Part shown: positions 9,030 through 18,406 of the stretch, in pieces
How the letters are laid out: each line of letters starts with the position of its first letter
How positions within the stretch are numbered: position 1 is the first letter of the stretch
Assembly: GCF_018688315.1 (NCBI RefSeq)
Contig: NZ_CP061315.1
Span: forward strand, 868,001-932,000
Reading direction: 5' to 3'
Length of the DNA: 64,000 nucleotides
Source: Polynucleobacter sp. AP-Kolm-20A-A1
Lineage (GTDB): Bacteria; Pseudomonadota; Gammaproteobacteria; Burkholderiales; Burkholderiaceae
Program-made: the position numbers and the translations under genes
Notes under the pieces: model-generated
Seen by the model: only the letters and a program-made list of their open reading frames with translations
Database searches by the model: none
What the model was told of the DNA's origin: nothing

Positions 9030-9359
9030 ATGGCCTCAATTACTCAATACTCTCTTAATCCTACAGATACCTCTTTTTTAAGTTACTCTGGCGCCCAAGA
9101 GCTTGTTGGAATATCTGCAGCAAATACGGCTAGTGATTTGAGTTTTTCCTACTATTTGCAGACATTGATTGATCGCCTGGATAAATCGCAGAACGCCGCC
9201 ATATCATCGGTTGATAAATACGTTGCTGATAAGTCCTCGGCAAATATGGATGCTTTATTGAGCCAGCTAAATGCAGTCAATAGCTCACTCAAGGATATGC
9301 TGTTGATGAGAACTCAAATGATGCAGGCATACCAAAATACCAACCCCCTGGGTCTATAG
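9030..9359 (+). CDS. Small helical protein with a FliE/inner-rod-like C-terminal pattern
   Basis: 109 residues, no signal peptide, no transmembrane segment. The start is supported by AAAGGTGA at 9016-9023. The N-terminal ~35 residues are Ser/Thr-rich and probably disordered. From ~43 on the protein is predicted helical, with the register DRLDKSQNAAISSVDKY, then SSLKDMLLMRTQMMQAYQN. This follows the spacing of FliE-type rod proteins, which have a conserved ending of the form SLQxxxxVRNKLVxAYQEI. The similarity is by eye and could be chance in a helical protein. A strong terminator follows at once, so this is probably the last gene of the pilus operon. No firm function is assigned. Confidence 0.55.
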   Translation: MASITQYSLNPTDTSFLSYSGAQELVGISAANTASDLSFSYYLQTLIDRLDKSQNAAISSVDKYVADKSSANMDALLSQLNAVNSSLKDMLLMRTQMMQAYQNTNPLGL

Positions 9360-9382
9360 GTTTAATTACTCCTACCAGTGCC

Positions 9383-9408
9383 AAAAAACCACCTTCGGGT
9401 GGTTTTTT
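9383..9408 (+). terminator. Rho-independent terminator of the pilus operon
   Basis: An 11-bp perfect stem (9383-9393 with 9398-9408) closed by a TTCG tetraloop, with an A6 start and a T6 end, lies 23 bases after the small-protein stop codon. It can act in both directions, but only the plus-strand genes end here. Confidence 0.9.
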
Positions 9409-9474
9409 ATTCCGGGTGGAATCTCTGAAGTTCGGGAGAACGGCTTGTTGTTAGACAATCGTCTAACTTGGATC

Positions 9475-9509
9475 CAAAGAAAAAGCCCCTAGATTGCTCT
9501 AGGGGCTTT
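9475..9509 (-). terminator. Terminator of tRNA-Asn
   Basis: A perfect 12-bp stem (9482-9493 with 9498-9509) with loop TTGC is followed on the minus strand by a T-rich tract (TTTTTCTTT). It lies seven bases past the CCA end of the tRNA. Confidence 0.85.
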
Positions 9510-9516
9510 ACTTATT

Positions 9517-9592
9517 TGGCTCCTCGACCTGGGCTCGAACCAGGGACCTACGGATTAACAGTCCGGCGCTCTACCGACTGAGCTATCGAGGA
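9517..9592 (-). tRNA. tRNA-Asn (anticodon GTT)
   Basis: 76 nt including an encoded CCA. The acceptor stem pairs TCCTCGA with TCGAGGA. The D arm contains AGCTCAGTCGGTAGAGC. The anticodon loop reads CTGTTAA, and the T arm has GGTTCGAGC. Confidence 0.97.
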
Positions 9593-9601
9593 ATAAGCCG
9601 A

Positions 9602-9611
9602 TATTATAGCA
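9602..9611 (-). promoter_or_regulatory. Extended -10 promoter of tRNA-Asn, overlapping a thiD -10
   Basis: The minus strand reads TTGCTATAAT: an extended -10 (TGC-TATAAT, hexamer at 9603-9608) 10 bases upstream of the tRNA 5' end. No good -35 is visible, as expected for an extended -10 promoter. The same bases read on the plus strand give TATTAT (9602-9607) six bases before the thiD ATG. Confidence 0.6.
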
Positions 9612-9613
9612 AG

Positions 9614-10498
9614 ATGAAATCACTTCTTCCCACTTCTGTGCAGATCCCCAAAGTACTGACCATTGCTGGCTCTGATAGCGGCGGCGGGGCGGGGCTTCAG
9701 GCGGACCTCAAGGTCATTACTGCCTTGGGCGGCTACGGCATGTCCGTGATTACGGCTATAACGGCTCAAAATACTCTTGGGGTCACACGGATTCAAGACG
9801 TGGAGCTTGATGTGGTGGAGGCTCAAATTGATGCCGTTCTGCTCGATATTGGGGTCGATATTGTCAAAATTGGTATGTTGGCCAGCCCAGAAATAGTCCG
9901 AACCGTAGCAAAAGCATTGCGTAAGCATGGAGTCAGGCGGATTGTTCTTGATCCGGTTTTGAGGGCAACTTCAGGGGCAAGTTTGGGTGGTGATGACACT
10001 GCTCAAGCAATGATTGCTGAATTATTTCCAATGGCAACATTGATTACACCCAATATGGATGAAGCTTCATTGTTATTGGGTAGAGAGATTGCTGGGCCAA
10101 ATGATTTCAAATTGGCCGCAGAGCAATTGCTAGAGATGGGTCCTCAGGCGGTGTTAATTAAAGGTGGGCACTTAGATAGTACGCATACCCAAATTACCGA
10201 CTACTTACTGTGGCGCACGCTTGAGGATGGTCTTGAAGTAGTGCAGTCAAAAGAATTTAAACACTATCGTGTTAATACTCCCAATACGCATGGCACGGGA
10301 TGTTCGTTATCTTCAGCAATTGCAACATACCTTGCGGATGGTCATGATCTTAGTCATGCAGTTGCTAAGGCGATTGCATACGTTGAGGCTGGATTGGAAG
10401 CGGGTCGCTTTTTAAGTATTGGGGAAGGCCCTGGACCGTTGTGGCACATGCACGATTTTTATCCAACAGCGTTGATAGACGAAAAAGAAAAATATTAA
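9614..10498 (+). CDS. thiD: Hydroxymethylpyrimidine (phosphate) kinase ThiD
   Basis: 294 residues, ribokinase-like fold. The N-terminal block IAGSDSGGGAGLQADLK (~17-33) is diagnostic for ThiD, followed by GMLASPEIV, IVLDPVLRATSGA, LITPNMDEASLLLG, and the C-terminal anion-hole motif TPNTHGTGCSLSSAIA with its catalytic Asp replaced as GTGC. It phosphorylates HMP and HMP-P to HMP-PP for joining with the thiazole by ThiE. It is convergent with the thi operon and has no riboswitch of its own. There is no Shine-Dalgarno sequence before the ATG, and a -10-like TATTAT ends six bases before it, so the transcript may be leaderless. The C-terminus carries ~20 extra residues. Confidence 0.95.
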   Translation: MKSLLPTSVQIPKVLTIAGSDSGGGAGLQADLKVITALGGYGMSVITAITAQNTLGVTRIQDVELDVVEAQIDAVLLDIGVDIVKIGMLASPEIVRTVAKALRKHGVRRIVLDPVLRATSGASLGGDDTAQAMIAELFPMATLITPNMDEASLLLGREIAGPNDFKLAAEQLLEMGPQAVLIKGGHLDSTHTQITDYLLWRTLEDGLEVVQSKEFKHYRVNTPNTHGTGCSLSSAIATYLADGHDLSHAVAKAIAYVEAGLEAGRFLSIGEGPGPLWHMHDFYPTALIDEKEKY

Positions 10499-10524
10499 TT
10501 AATACGACGCAAAGAGCGTATTAA
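10499..10524. terminator. Hairpin between convergent thiD and thiE
   Basis: An 8-bp inverted repeat (TTAATACG at 10499-10506, CGTATTAA at 10517-10524) fills the gap between the two convergent stop codons. There is no T-run, so it may be a weak bidirectional terminator or a 3'-end stabiliser. Confidence 0.35.
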
Positions 10525-10525
10525 G

Positions 10526-11452
10526 TTAAGCGCGCATTAATTCTTGTAGGTGCTTAACAGCCGCTTTAGGATCTTTGGCTTGTGTAATGGCTCGAACTAC
10601 GGCCACTGAACCAACGCCACTCCTGCTCACAGCATGAATGCTATCTTGGTCAATGCCGCCAATAGCCACCAATGGGTAGTGACTCATTAACTTGGCGTAT
10701 TTGTATAGACGTCCTAATCCTTGGGGTGCTGTTGGCATCTTCTTCAGATTGGTTGGAAACACTGCGCCCATTGCAATATAGCTTGGGCAAAAGCGATCTG
10801 CATAGACTAGCTCTGCATAGCCGTGTGTACTTAGGCCAAGCCTTAGGCCGGCTTCACGTATTTCTTCTAAATCTGCTAACTCTAAATCTTCTTGGCCGAG
10901 ATGAACACCATAGGCCTCGGCATTAATTGCCTCTTGCCAATAGTCATTAATAAAGAGCAGGGTCTTACTATCTTTAACGGCCGCTACAGCCTCTTTAATT
11001 TGTTTGCGTATCTTGGATTTATCTTCTGACTTAAAGCGCAATTGCACGGTCGGAATCTCAGCGTCAACCATGCGCTTCACCCAATCTGCATCAGGCATCA
11101 CACCATAGAGCCCCAAACGTTTTGGGCACTCAGGGAAAGCCTTGGGGTTCATATTGCGAGTCCAAGGCAACAAGTCAAAATGCTCAGGTCTGTCAGGCCA
11201 TTTAAATGGATTAAAGCCACCATCATGCTGGGCCATTCTGGACCACGCTTTACCAAGCACTTTGGCGTCGGATTCTATAAAGCCCATCTCAATGCTGGCT
11301 AATGCACCAGCGAGTTCGTAATGGTCAGCAGCGGATTCATTATCAATTTTGGGTGGCGGGGATGTCAGCGTGTAAGTCGGAATCGGAATGCACAAATCTT
11401 CATTGCGATGGGCTGCAATAATTTGATCGGCAAGGTCGCGTATCAGACTCAT
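10526..11452 (-). CDS. thiE: Thiamine phosphate synthase ThiE with N-terminal extension
   Basis: 308 residues, about 100 longer than ordinary ThiE (~210). The TIM-barrel synthase occupies ~115-308: TVQLRFK for the usual (V)QLR(E/D)K, LLFINDYWQEA, GVHLGQEDL, LGLSTHGYAEL, YIAMGAVFPTNLKK and PLVAIGGID. It couples HMP-PP with thiazole phosphate to make thiamine phosphate. The first ~110 residues are acidic and Trp-rich (AWSRMAQHDGGFNPFKW); they match no domain I recognise. This is the last gene of the operon, 16 bases after thiG. Confidence 0.93.
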   Translation of the reverse strand: MSLIRDLADQIIAAHRNEDLCIPIPTYTLTSPPPKIDNESAADHYELAGALASIEMGFIESDAKVLGKAWSRMAQHDGGFNPFKWPDRPEHFDLLPWTRNMNPKAFPECPKRLGLYGVMPDADWVKRMVDAEIPTVQLRFKSEDKSKIRKQIKEAVAAVKDSKTLLFINDYWQEAINAEAYGVHLGQEDLELADLEEIREAGLRLGLSTHGYAELVYADRFCPSYIAMGAVFPTNLKKMPTAPQGLGRLYKYAKLMSHYPLVAIGGIDQDSIHAVSRSGVGSVAVVRAITQAKDPKAAVKHLQELMRA

Positions 11453-11468
11453 GAAATCAGTGTACTAC

Positions 11469-12287
11469 TTAGCTTTGGTGCCAAAAAGGGGTGCCTACCA
11501 ATGGAGTGCTGGCTTGAGCAGATGCTTGTGGCTTCATGGCGCCAGATAAATAAGCGGAACGTCCGGCATCTACTGCCATAGAAAAGGCTTTTGCCATCAC
11601 AACAGGATCGTCGGATAAAGCTACGGCAGTATTGAGTAGTACGCCATCAAAGCCCCATTCCATTACGGTGCAAGCATGAGAAGGCAGGCCAAGACCAGCA
11701 TCTACCAAGAGCGGAACCTTTAAGCGGTCACGTAAGAGTTTCATGGCATAGGGATTTAACGGGCCCTGTCCGGTTCCGATTGGCGCTGCCCATGGCATCA
11801 CTGCCTGACAACCAACATCCACTAGACGTTGGCACAAAATCAAATCTTCTGTGCAGTAAGGGAGAACCTTAAAGCCGTCCTTAATAAGAGTCTCAGCCGT
11901 TTGTACCAATCGCAAAGTGTCTGGCTGCAATGTGTAGTCGTCACCGATGAGCTCTAACTTTATCCAATCTGTTTCAAATACTTCGCGCGCCATCTGTGCA
12001 GTAGCAATTACTTCTTGCGGGCTATGGCATCCAGCAGTGTTTGGCAATACCGGAACAGCCATCTTCTTTAATAGATCCCAAAAACCACTATGTGCTTCAG
12101 CTGTCGCGCTACCTTGACGTCGTAAGCTCACGGTAATCATGGCGGGGTTGGATGCCTGTACTGCGTTCTCCAATACCTGTGGCGATGGATAGCGAGAAGT
12201 TCCCAGAAGTAAGCGGCTAGCAAAGCTTTCGCCATAGAGAACTAAGGCGTCAGCGCTATTGAGATTGTTTGGAAGTGGAGCAGTCAT
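11469..12287 (-). CDS. thiG: Thiazole synthase ThiG
   Basis: 272 residues, TIM barrel. Lys110 in [11 protein letters not shown] is the Schiff-base lysine that binds deoxyxylulose 5-phosphate. Other family blocks are [52 protein letters not shown] and [10 protein letters not shown]. It condenses DXP, dehydroglycine from ThiO and ThiS-thiocarboxylate into the thiazole phosphate. The last ~15 residues ([14 protein letters not shown]) are typical of proteobacterial ThiG. Lies 24 bases after thiS. Confidence 0.96.
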   Translation of the reverse strand: MTAPLPNNLNSADALVLYGESFASRLLLGTSRYPSPQVLENAVQASNPAMITVSLRRQGSATAEAHSGFWDLLKKMAVPVLPNTAGCHSPQEVIATAQMAREVFETDWIKLELIGDDYTLQPDTLRLVQTAETLIKDGFKVLPYCTEDLILCQRLVDVGCQAVMPWAAPIGTGQGPLNPYAMKLLRDRLKVPLLVDAGLGLPSHACTVMEWGFDGVLLNTAVALSDDPVVMAKAFSMAVDAGRSAYLSGAMKPQASAQASTPLVGTPFWHQS

Positions 12288-12311
12288 TTATTAATCGTTC
12301 AATATTGGGGA

Positions 12312-12509
12312 TTAGCCGCCAGTGACCGGGGCAATCACTTCGATTTGGTCATTTTCATTAAGCGCAAATTCTGAATGCTTGGTCTTGGGTACGAAATTCA
12401 TATTTACCGCTACAGCGTATGGCGGTTTGGCATCAATTAATGCCAGTGCGTCAGAGATCACGCTCTGGCTTGGAACTTCATATTCGACCTGATTCACAAT
12501 TACGCGCAT
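12312..12509 (-). CDS. thiS: Sulfur carrier protein ThiS
   Basis: 65 residues with a ubiquitin-like fold and the C-terminal Gly-Gly (APVTGG) that is adenylated and thiocarboxylated as sulfur donor for ThiG. Contains the family motif AVAVNMNFVPK. Its start overlaps the end of thiO by 10 bases, suggesting translational coupling. No thiF is present in the window, so activation must rely on a ThiF/MoeB encoded elsewhere. Confidence 0.95.
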   Translation of the reverse strand: MRVIVNQVEYEVPSQSVISDALALIDAKPPYAVAVNMNFVPKTKHSEFALNENDQIEVIAPVTGG

Positions 12510-13645
12510 GCAACCTCTTGTTGTTGAAGCCCTTTAGTAATGCTTAATCCTAATTCCAGAGCAGAGGCGCTCTCACCATGCTCTAAAAGCTGAAGAGTGC
12601 AATCAAGCACTGCTGGCGCAATCATAAAACCATGACGATAAAGGCCGTTGATCATGATCAAATCAGAAAGCCCTTTTTGTTGCTGTGTTCTGATTTCTGG
12701 AAGATTGTTTTTGAGGGTGGGGCGGCACTGAGTCGCCATTTCTAAAATGCGCGCTTCCGCAAATCCGCTATGCACCGTGTAAACAGCACTAAGGAGTTCC
12801 ATGGCAGAACGTACGCTCATTTCAGAGAGGTCATCCGATTCAATTTCGGTAGCGCCAACAACATAAATATCGTTTTCTTTTGGGGCGATATAAATAGGGT
12901 AGCGCGGATGAATTAAGCGTGTAGGGCGACGTAATTTCACTTCTGGTGCATATAAACGCACAACCTCGCCACGCACACCACGCAGGGTATTTTGAGTTTG
13001 AGTTGCAGCCCATTGATCTTTGGCGCCAGTCCCTCGGCAATCAATTACTGCTGTATATGACTGTTTACGTAATTCCTCTGGATTGACTTCTGCATTCCAG
13101 TGGCAGTTGACCTTCAATGTATTTAATTCAACAATCAGCGCATCAAGCAATTGGCGATTATCTAATTGACCTTCATTGGGCAAATACAAGGCTTGATTAA
13201 AGCGATCAGCTACACCTGGTTCGATGTTGCGCAATTGATCGTTATCTAATTTTTGTGGCTTAGTTAATGATGGATTGCTACAACAATTACTCTCTAGGTG
13301 GGCGCTAAAACGCTCCGCATCACTCGTATCTTGCCTGTGCCACAGAATCAGCGTGCCATCCTGTTGAAAATAGACGGTCTCAGATAGCTGGCTAATTAAC
13401 GCCTTCCAGCGCGGCAAACTATATTGACCCATACGAACGACTGAGTCTTCTGTAATGGCAGATTCAGCAAGGGGTGCCAACATAGCAGCTGCGATACGCG
13501 CAGCGGCATGTGATCCGTCAGGACCACCTTTATCAAAAAGGTCAACTTGGGCGCCACGTCTAGCAAGCGACATTGCCAGTAGCCGACCCATTAGGCCGGC
13601 CCCAACAATGGCGTACTTGCTATCGGATAGCGCTTGCTTGCCCAT
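12500..13645 (-). CDS. thiO: Glycine oxidase ThiO
   Basis: 381 residues, DAO-type FAD enzyme. The dinucleotide-binding motif is VGAGLMGRLLAMSLARRG near residue 15, followed by LFDKG. Substrate-site blocks include a HPRYPIYIAPKEN strand, VVGATEIESDD and the C-terminal INGLYRHGFMIAPA typical of ThiO. It oxidises glycine to iminoglycine for the thiazole ring, the aerobic route that replaces ThiH. Starts two bases after the thiC stop codon and overlaps thiS. Confidence 0.94.
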   Translation of the reverse strand: MGKQALSDSKYAIVGAGLMGRLLAMSLARRGAQVDLFDKGGPDGSHAAARIAAAMLAPLAESAITEDSVVRMGQYSLPRWKALISQLSETVYFQQDGTLILWHRQDTSDAERFSAHLESNCCSNPSLTKPQKLDNDQLRNIEPGVADRFNQALYLPNEGQLDNRQLLDALIVELNTLKVNCHWNAEVNPEELRKQSYTAVIDCRGTGAKDQWAATQTQNTLRGVRGEVVRLYAPEVKLRRPTRLIHPRYPIYIAPKENDIYVVGATEIESDDLSEMSVRSAMELLSAVYTVHSGFAEARILEMATQCRPTLKNNLPEIRTQQQKGLSDLIMINGLYRHGFMIAPAVLDCTLQLLEHGESASALELGLSITKGLQQQEVACA

Positions 13646-13647
13646 GC

Positions 13648-15733
<2,086 letters not shown>

Positions 15734-15821
15734 TTAATAAGGATTTAACCACGAATTGAGGAATTTCCTCATGACGAGAGTCAAGCAGGGGTTTAGATAG
15801 CCAATCGGGCCCTAAAACTAC

Positions 15822-16661
15822 CTATTGCGACCTATTGCGACGCAATATGAAGTCTGCCGTTACAAAGGCTGCATCAGAAGTGAACTCATCGGCCAAGATT
15901 CTGGCAGCAGCTTCTGGGAGTGAAATTTCAATAAAACCGCTTACTTCACCATCATGATTGGTGGGTATAAAGTTGTCGGCCAATTCTAAATCGTAAATAT
16001 AGAGCTGTTCGTCATGAAAACCGCGTCCTGGAGTTGGGCGGCGCATATGAATACGCCCAACAGGTTCAATCTGGTCGGCAATTTGTTCTGGCACACCAGC
16101 TTCTTCCCAGAGCTCGCGACGTGCGCTAACCCAAGGGGTTTCATCGGCCGTAATACCACCAGCAGCCAGGTTGTCTAATTTGCCTGGGTCGGTAGGCTTG
16201 GTTTCACTGCGTCGTCCTAGCCAAATCGTATTGCCTTGGGTATAGCCATTGATGTGGGTCGCCATACTGCGAAAACCAAATGTTCTAAATGCTGCACGCT
16301 CAAGGCGAAAGTATTTGTGACCATTGTTATCTACCCAAGCAAAGTCCTCATTGCGCCAGCCAGGAATGTATCCACCCATTCTCATGCGATCAGCAAGTTG
16401 ATAAAGACTTGCAGATAAATCTCTAGGCTTACCAATCTGAATCGTTAACTTGTCATTCCCCATCTGAATCAGTGGAATAGATTTTTTTTGCAAGGACTCT
16501 TGCAAGTAAGGAGTGAACTCTGGATTAAGGTGGCCGACAAGTTGCTCATCAGCAGCACTACGCGATAAATAAATAGGCATGAAATCTGCCGGGGCAGAGC
16601 GCGCCGTGTTTTGGAGCATTTCTTCTAGGGCGGCTAGCGTGCTGGTGGAAAGACTGGTCAT
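15822..16661 (-). CDS. Nudix hydrolase (thiamine pyrophosphokinase-related DUF4743 type)
   Basis: 279 residues from ATG 16661; a TTG-initiated extension to 16700 is possible but less likely. The Nudix box spans GGITADETPWVSARRELWEEAG, with the G, E and REL-EE residues all in place (first G and final EEAG near residues 170-190). The ~120-residue N-terminal part resembles the DUF4743 region of Nudix proteins related to the plant and yeast TPK-like enzymes that clear damaged thiamine diphosphate. That link, and the location directly upstream of the thiamine operon and in the same direction, make a role in thiamine salvage or repair plausible but unproven. The C-terminal end has a 10-bp tandem duplication (15821-15840). 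Confidence 0.85.
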   Translation of the reverse strand: MTSLSTSTLAALEEMLQNTARSAPADFMPIYLSRSAADEQLVGHLNPEFTPYLQESLQKKSIPLIQMGNDKLTIQIGKPRDLSASLYQLADRMRMGGYIPGWRNEDFAWVDNNGHKYFRLERAAFRTFGFRSMATHINGYTQGNTIWLGRRSETKPTDPGKLDNLAAGGITADETPWVSARRELWEEAGVPEQIADQIEPVGRIHMRRPTPGRGFHDEQLYIYDLELADNFIPTNHDGEVSGFIEISLPEAAARILADEFTSDAAFVTADFILRRNRSQ

Positions 16662-16848
16662 GGCCCTAAGTGTAAGGGAACTTGGGGGTTTACGCCCCAA
16701 ATGATGGGTTTGTCTAGCATAAAAATCATCACGGATAGCTTAAAAAATTATAAGCAAATAGGTAGGGTGGGGAAATTGATTCTGCACACAATTTAGGCAA
16801 GCTAGGTCTACCTATACAAATCTGTGACTTACGAAAACTTTTGCTGAT

Positions 16849-16871
16849 TTATCCACAAGGCCTGTGGATAA
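16849..16871. repeat. Inverted pair of consensus DnaA boxes, or hairpin
   Basis: TTATCCACA (16849-16857) and its exact reverse complement TGTGGATAA (16863-16871) are separated by AGGCC. Each arm equals the strong DnaA-box consensus TTATNCACA. The repeat lies 14 bases past the 3' end of tRNA-Arg and could also fold as a 9-bp hairpin in that transcript, though no T-run follows. The rest of the 16662-16885 gap holds only short stop-rich frames and no other signal I can support. Confidence 0.55.
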
Positions 16872-16885
16872 GTATGGGGAGTTTC

Positions 16886-16960
16886 TGGTCCCGCCGACAG
16901 GAATCGAACCTGTATCCCACGCTTAGGAGGCATGTGCACTATCCATTGTGCTACGGCGAG
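16886..16960 (-). tRNA. tRNA-Arg (anticodon CCT)
   Basis: 75 nt including the encoded CCA. The acceptor pairs CTCGCCG with CGGCGGG (one T-G pair), the D arm is GCAC/GTGC, the anticodon stem is CATGC/GCGTG with loop CTCCTAA, and the T arm is ACAGG-TTCGATT-CCTGT. Confidence 0.95.
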
Positions 16961-17033
16961 AATGTATAAAAAATAAAAGTGTGCTATGGCAATTTTAAGT
17001 GCTGCAATCTTAAGCTAGCTTCCATTTAGATGC

Positions 17034-17177
17034 TTACCAGCCGCAGAGAGCCCATACTTGATTTGTCACGGCCACCATCATATCGGGTGCAAAGTACAGC
17101 GAAAAAACAAACAACAATGCAAACAAAGCAAAGCCATAGGAAATCATTTTCCGGATGGCTGGTTTTTTTCTAAGCAT
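17034..17177 (-). CDS. 47-residue single-pass membrane microprotein downstream of the MFS gene
   Basis: The ATG (17177-17175) lies inside the final codons of the MFS gene in another frame, so the two genes overlap by eight bases (ATGCTTAG), an arrangement typical of translational coupling. The protein has a basic N-terminus (MLRKKPAIRK), one hydrophobic helix (ISYGFALFALLFVFSLYF) and a short polar tail ending in QVWALCGW. Positive residues inside predict the C-terminus in the periplasm. Codon use looks like the surrounding genes. I do not recognise the family. The coupling suggests a partner or stabiliser of the transporter, but a chance frame of this size cannot be excluded. Confidence 0.55.
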   Translation of the reverse strand: MLRKKPAIRKMISYGFALFALLFVFSLYFAPDMMVAVTNQVWALCGW

Positions 17178-18402
17178 TGGCGACTCTGTGAATGGCGCGT
17201 TCCTTCACCGGAAGGTTTACCAAGAATGCAAAGACACCTAAACCAATCGCGATTTCCCAAACAATCATGTACGAGCCAGTTTGGTCAAACAAGTAGCCAC
17301 CCAAGAATGCACCACAGAAGCTACCTAGCTGATGCGAGAAGAACACTAAGCCAGAAAGCATAGTCAGATACTTCACGCCAAAAATCTGCGCCACGATGCC
17401 GTTTGTCAGTGGAATGGTAGAGAGCCACAAGAAGCCCATGACAGCGGCAAAAATATAGGTGCTCATTGGGGTAGGCGGCAGCAATAAGAATGCGCTAATG
17501 GCGATGGAGCGCCCCAAGTAGATTGCAGAAAGCAGATAACGCTTTGGAAAGCGTTGTCCCAATATGCCAGAGCTGTAGGTGCCAAAGATATTAAAGAGGC
17601 CAATCAAGGCCAGGGCGGTAGTAGCCACTGCTGGAGCGCCAACTGCTGGATAGCTTGATGAAAGGTCTTTGAGGTAGGGCGCTAGATGAACCGCAATAAA
17701 CACCACCTGAAAGCCGCAAACAAAATAACCCAAGGTCAACAAACGAAAGCTTGGATTACTTATTGCCTCTTTCAGGGCTTGCTTAATAGTTTGATCGCCT
17801 AGATTGTGATTGTGAGTGAAATTCTTCTCGCGCAACATGAATGCCGTTGGAATCATGAGGCTTGCCATGAGCGCCAACATTAACAATGCATCTTGTGCGC
17901 CAAAGGCACTTAGTAATCCCTGCTCTGCAGGAATCATTAAGAACTGACCAAAGGAACCTGCAGCAGCAGCGATACCCATTGCCCAAACTCTTTTTTCTGC
18001 CGGAACGTTGCGTCCTAAGATGCCGTAAACCACGCTGTAGGTTGTCGCAGTTTGTGCAAGGCCGATGAGTAAGCCACCCGCTAAGGTGAAGTTCATTGCA
18101 TCGGTAGAAATTGCCATGCCTGCTAAACCTAGCGCATATAAAACACCACCAGCAATCATGATTTTGAATGCCCCATAACGATCGGCTAGTGCGCCTGTTA
18201 CAGGCTGAACAGCGCCCCAAATGAGATTTTGAAGGGCAATAGTCAATGCAAAGGTCTCGCGGCCCCAGCCATTGGCTGATGTAATCGGAAGATTAAATAG
18301 GCCAAACCCATGGCGAATTCCCATGGATAAGGTCACCATGAGTCCGCCGTAGATGAGGACCTGCTGCATCGAGAGGCCGGGTTTGGTGCTTTGCTGGCTC
18401 AT
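17170..18402 (-). CDS. MFS transporter, monocarboxylate/oxalate-formate antiporter-like
   Basis: 410 residues from the ATG at 18402, just after the upstream stop; the frame is open further upstream, but that part lies in the CoA-transferase gene. About 12 membrane helices. The first helices read LMVTLSMGIRHGFGLFNLPI and GWGRETFALTIALQNLIWG, followed by the loop 2-3 motif GALADRYGAF; these are typical of the OFA/MCT-like MFS branch that moves small carboxylates. Four bases separate it from the CaiB/BaiF gene, so a carboxylate that is later activated by CoA transfer is a reasonable substrate guess. Substrate unknown. Confidence 0.85.
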   Translation of the reverse strand: MSQQSTKPGLSMQQVLIYGGLMVTLSMGIRHGFGLFNLPITSANGWGRETFALTIALQNLIWGAVQPVTGALADRYGAFKIMIAGGVLYALGLAGMAISTDAMNFTLAGGLLIGLAQTATTYSVVYGILGRNVPAEKRVWAMGIAAAAGSFGQFLMIPAEQGLLSAFGAQDALLMLALMASLMIPTAFMLREKNFTHNHNLGDQTIKQALKEAISNPSFRLLTLGYFVCGFQVVFIAVHLAPYLKDLSSSYPAVGAPAVATTALALIGLFNIFGTYSSGILGQRFPKRYLLSAIYLGRSIAISAFLLLPPTPMSTYIFAAVMGFLWLSTIPLTNGIVAQIFGVKYLTMLSGLVFFSHQLGSFCGAFLGGYLFDQTGSYMIVWEIAIGLGVFAFLVNLPVKERAIHRVANA

Positions 18403-18406
18403 AGGA

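Noticed and set aside
15821-15840. 10-bp tandem duplication CCTATTGCGA at the 3' end of the Nudix gene
   Set aside because: It changes only the last two or three codons, and the single-copy version would also stop at once. It is a small local duplication with no likely function.
16701-16795. 31-codon plus-strand frame after the Nudix gene
   Set aside because: No ribosome site, no recognisable domain, A/T-driven composition, and it runs opposite to the nearby genes.
16962-16990. TTGCCA-N17-TTATAC as promoter of tRNA-Arg
   Set aside because: The -10 ends only three bases before the tRNA, so transcription would begin inside the mature tRNA.
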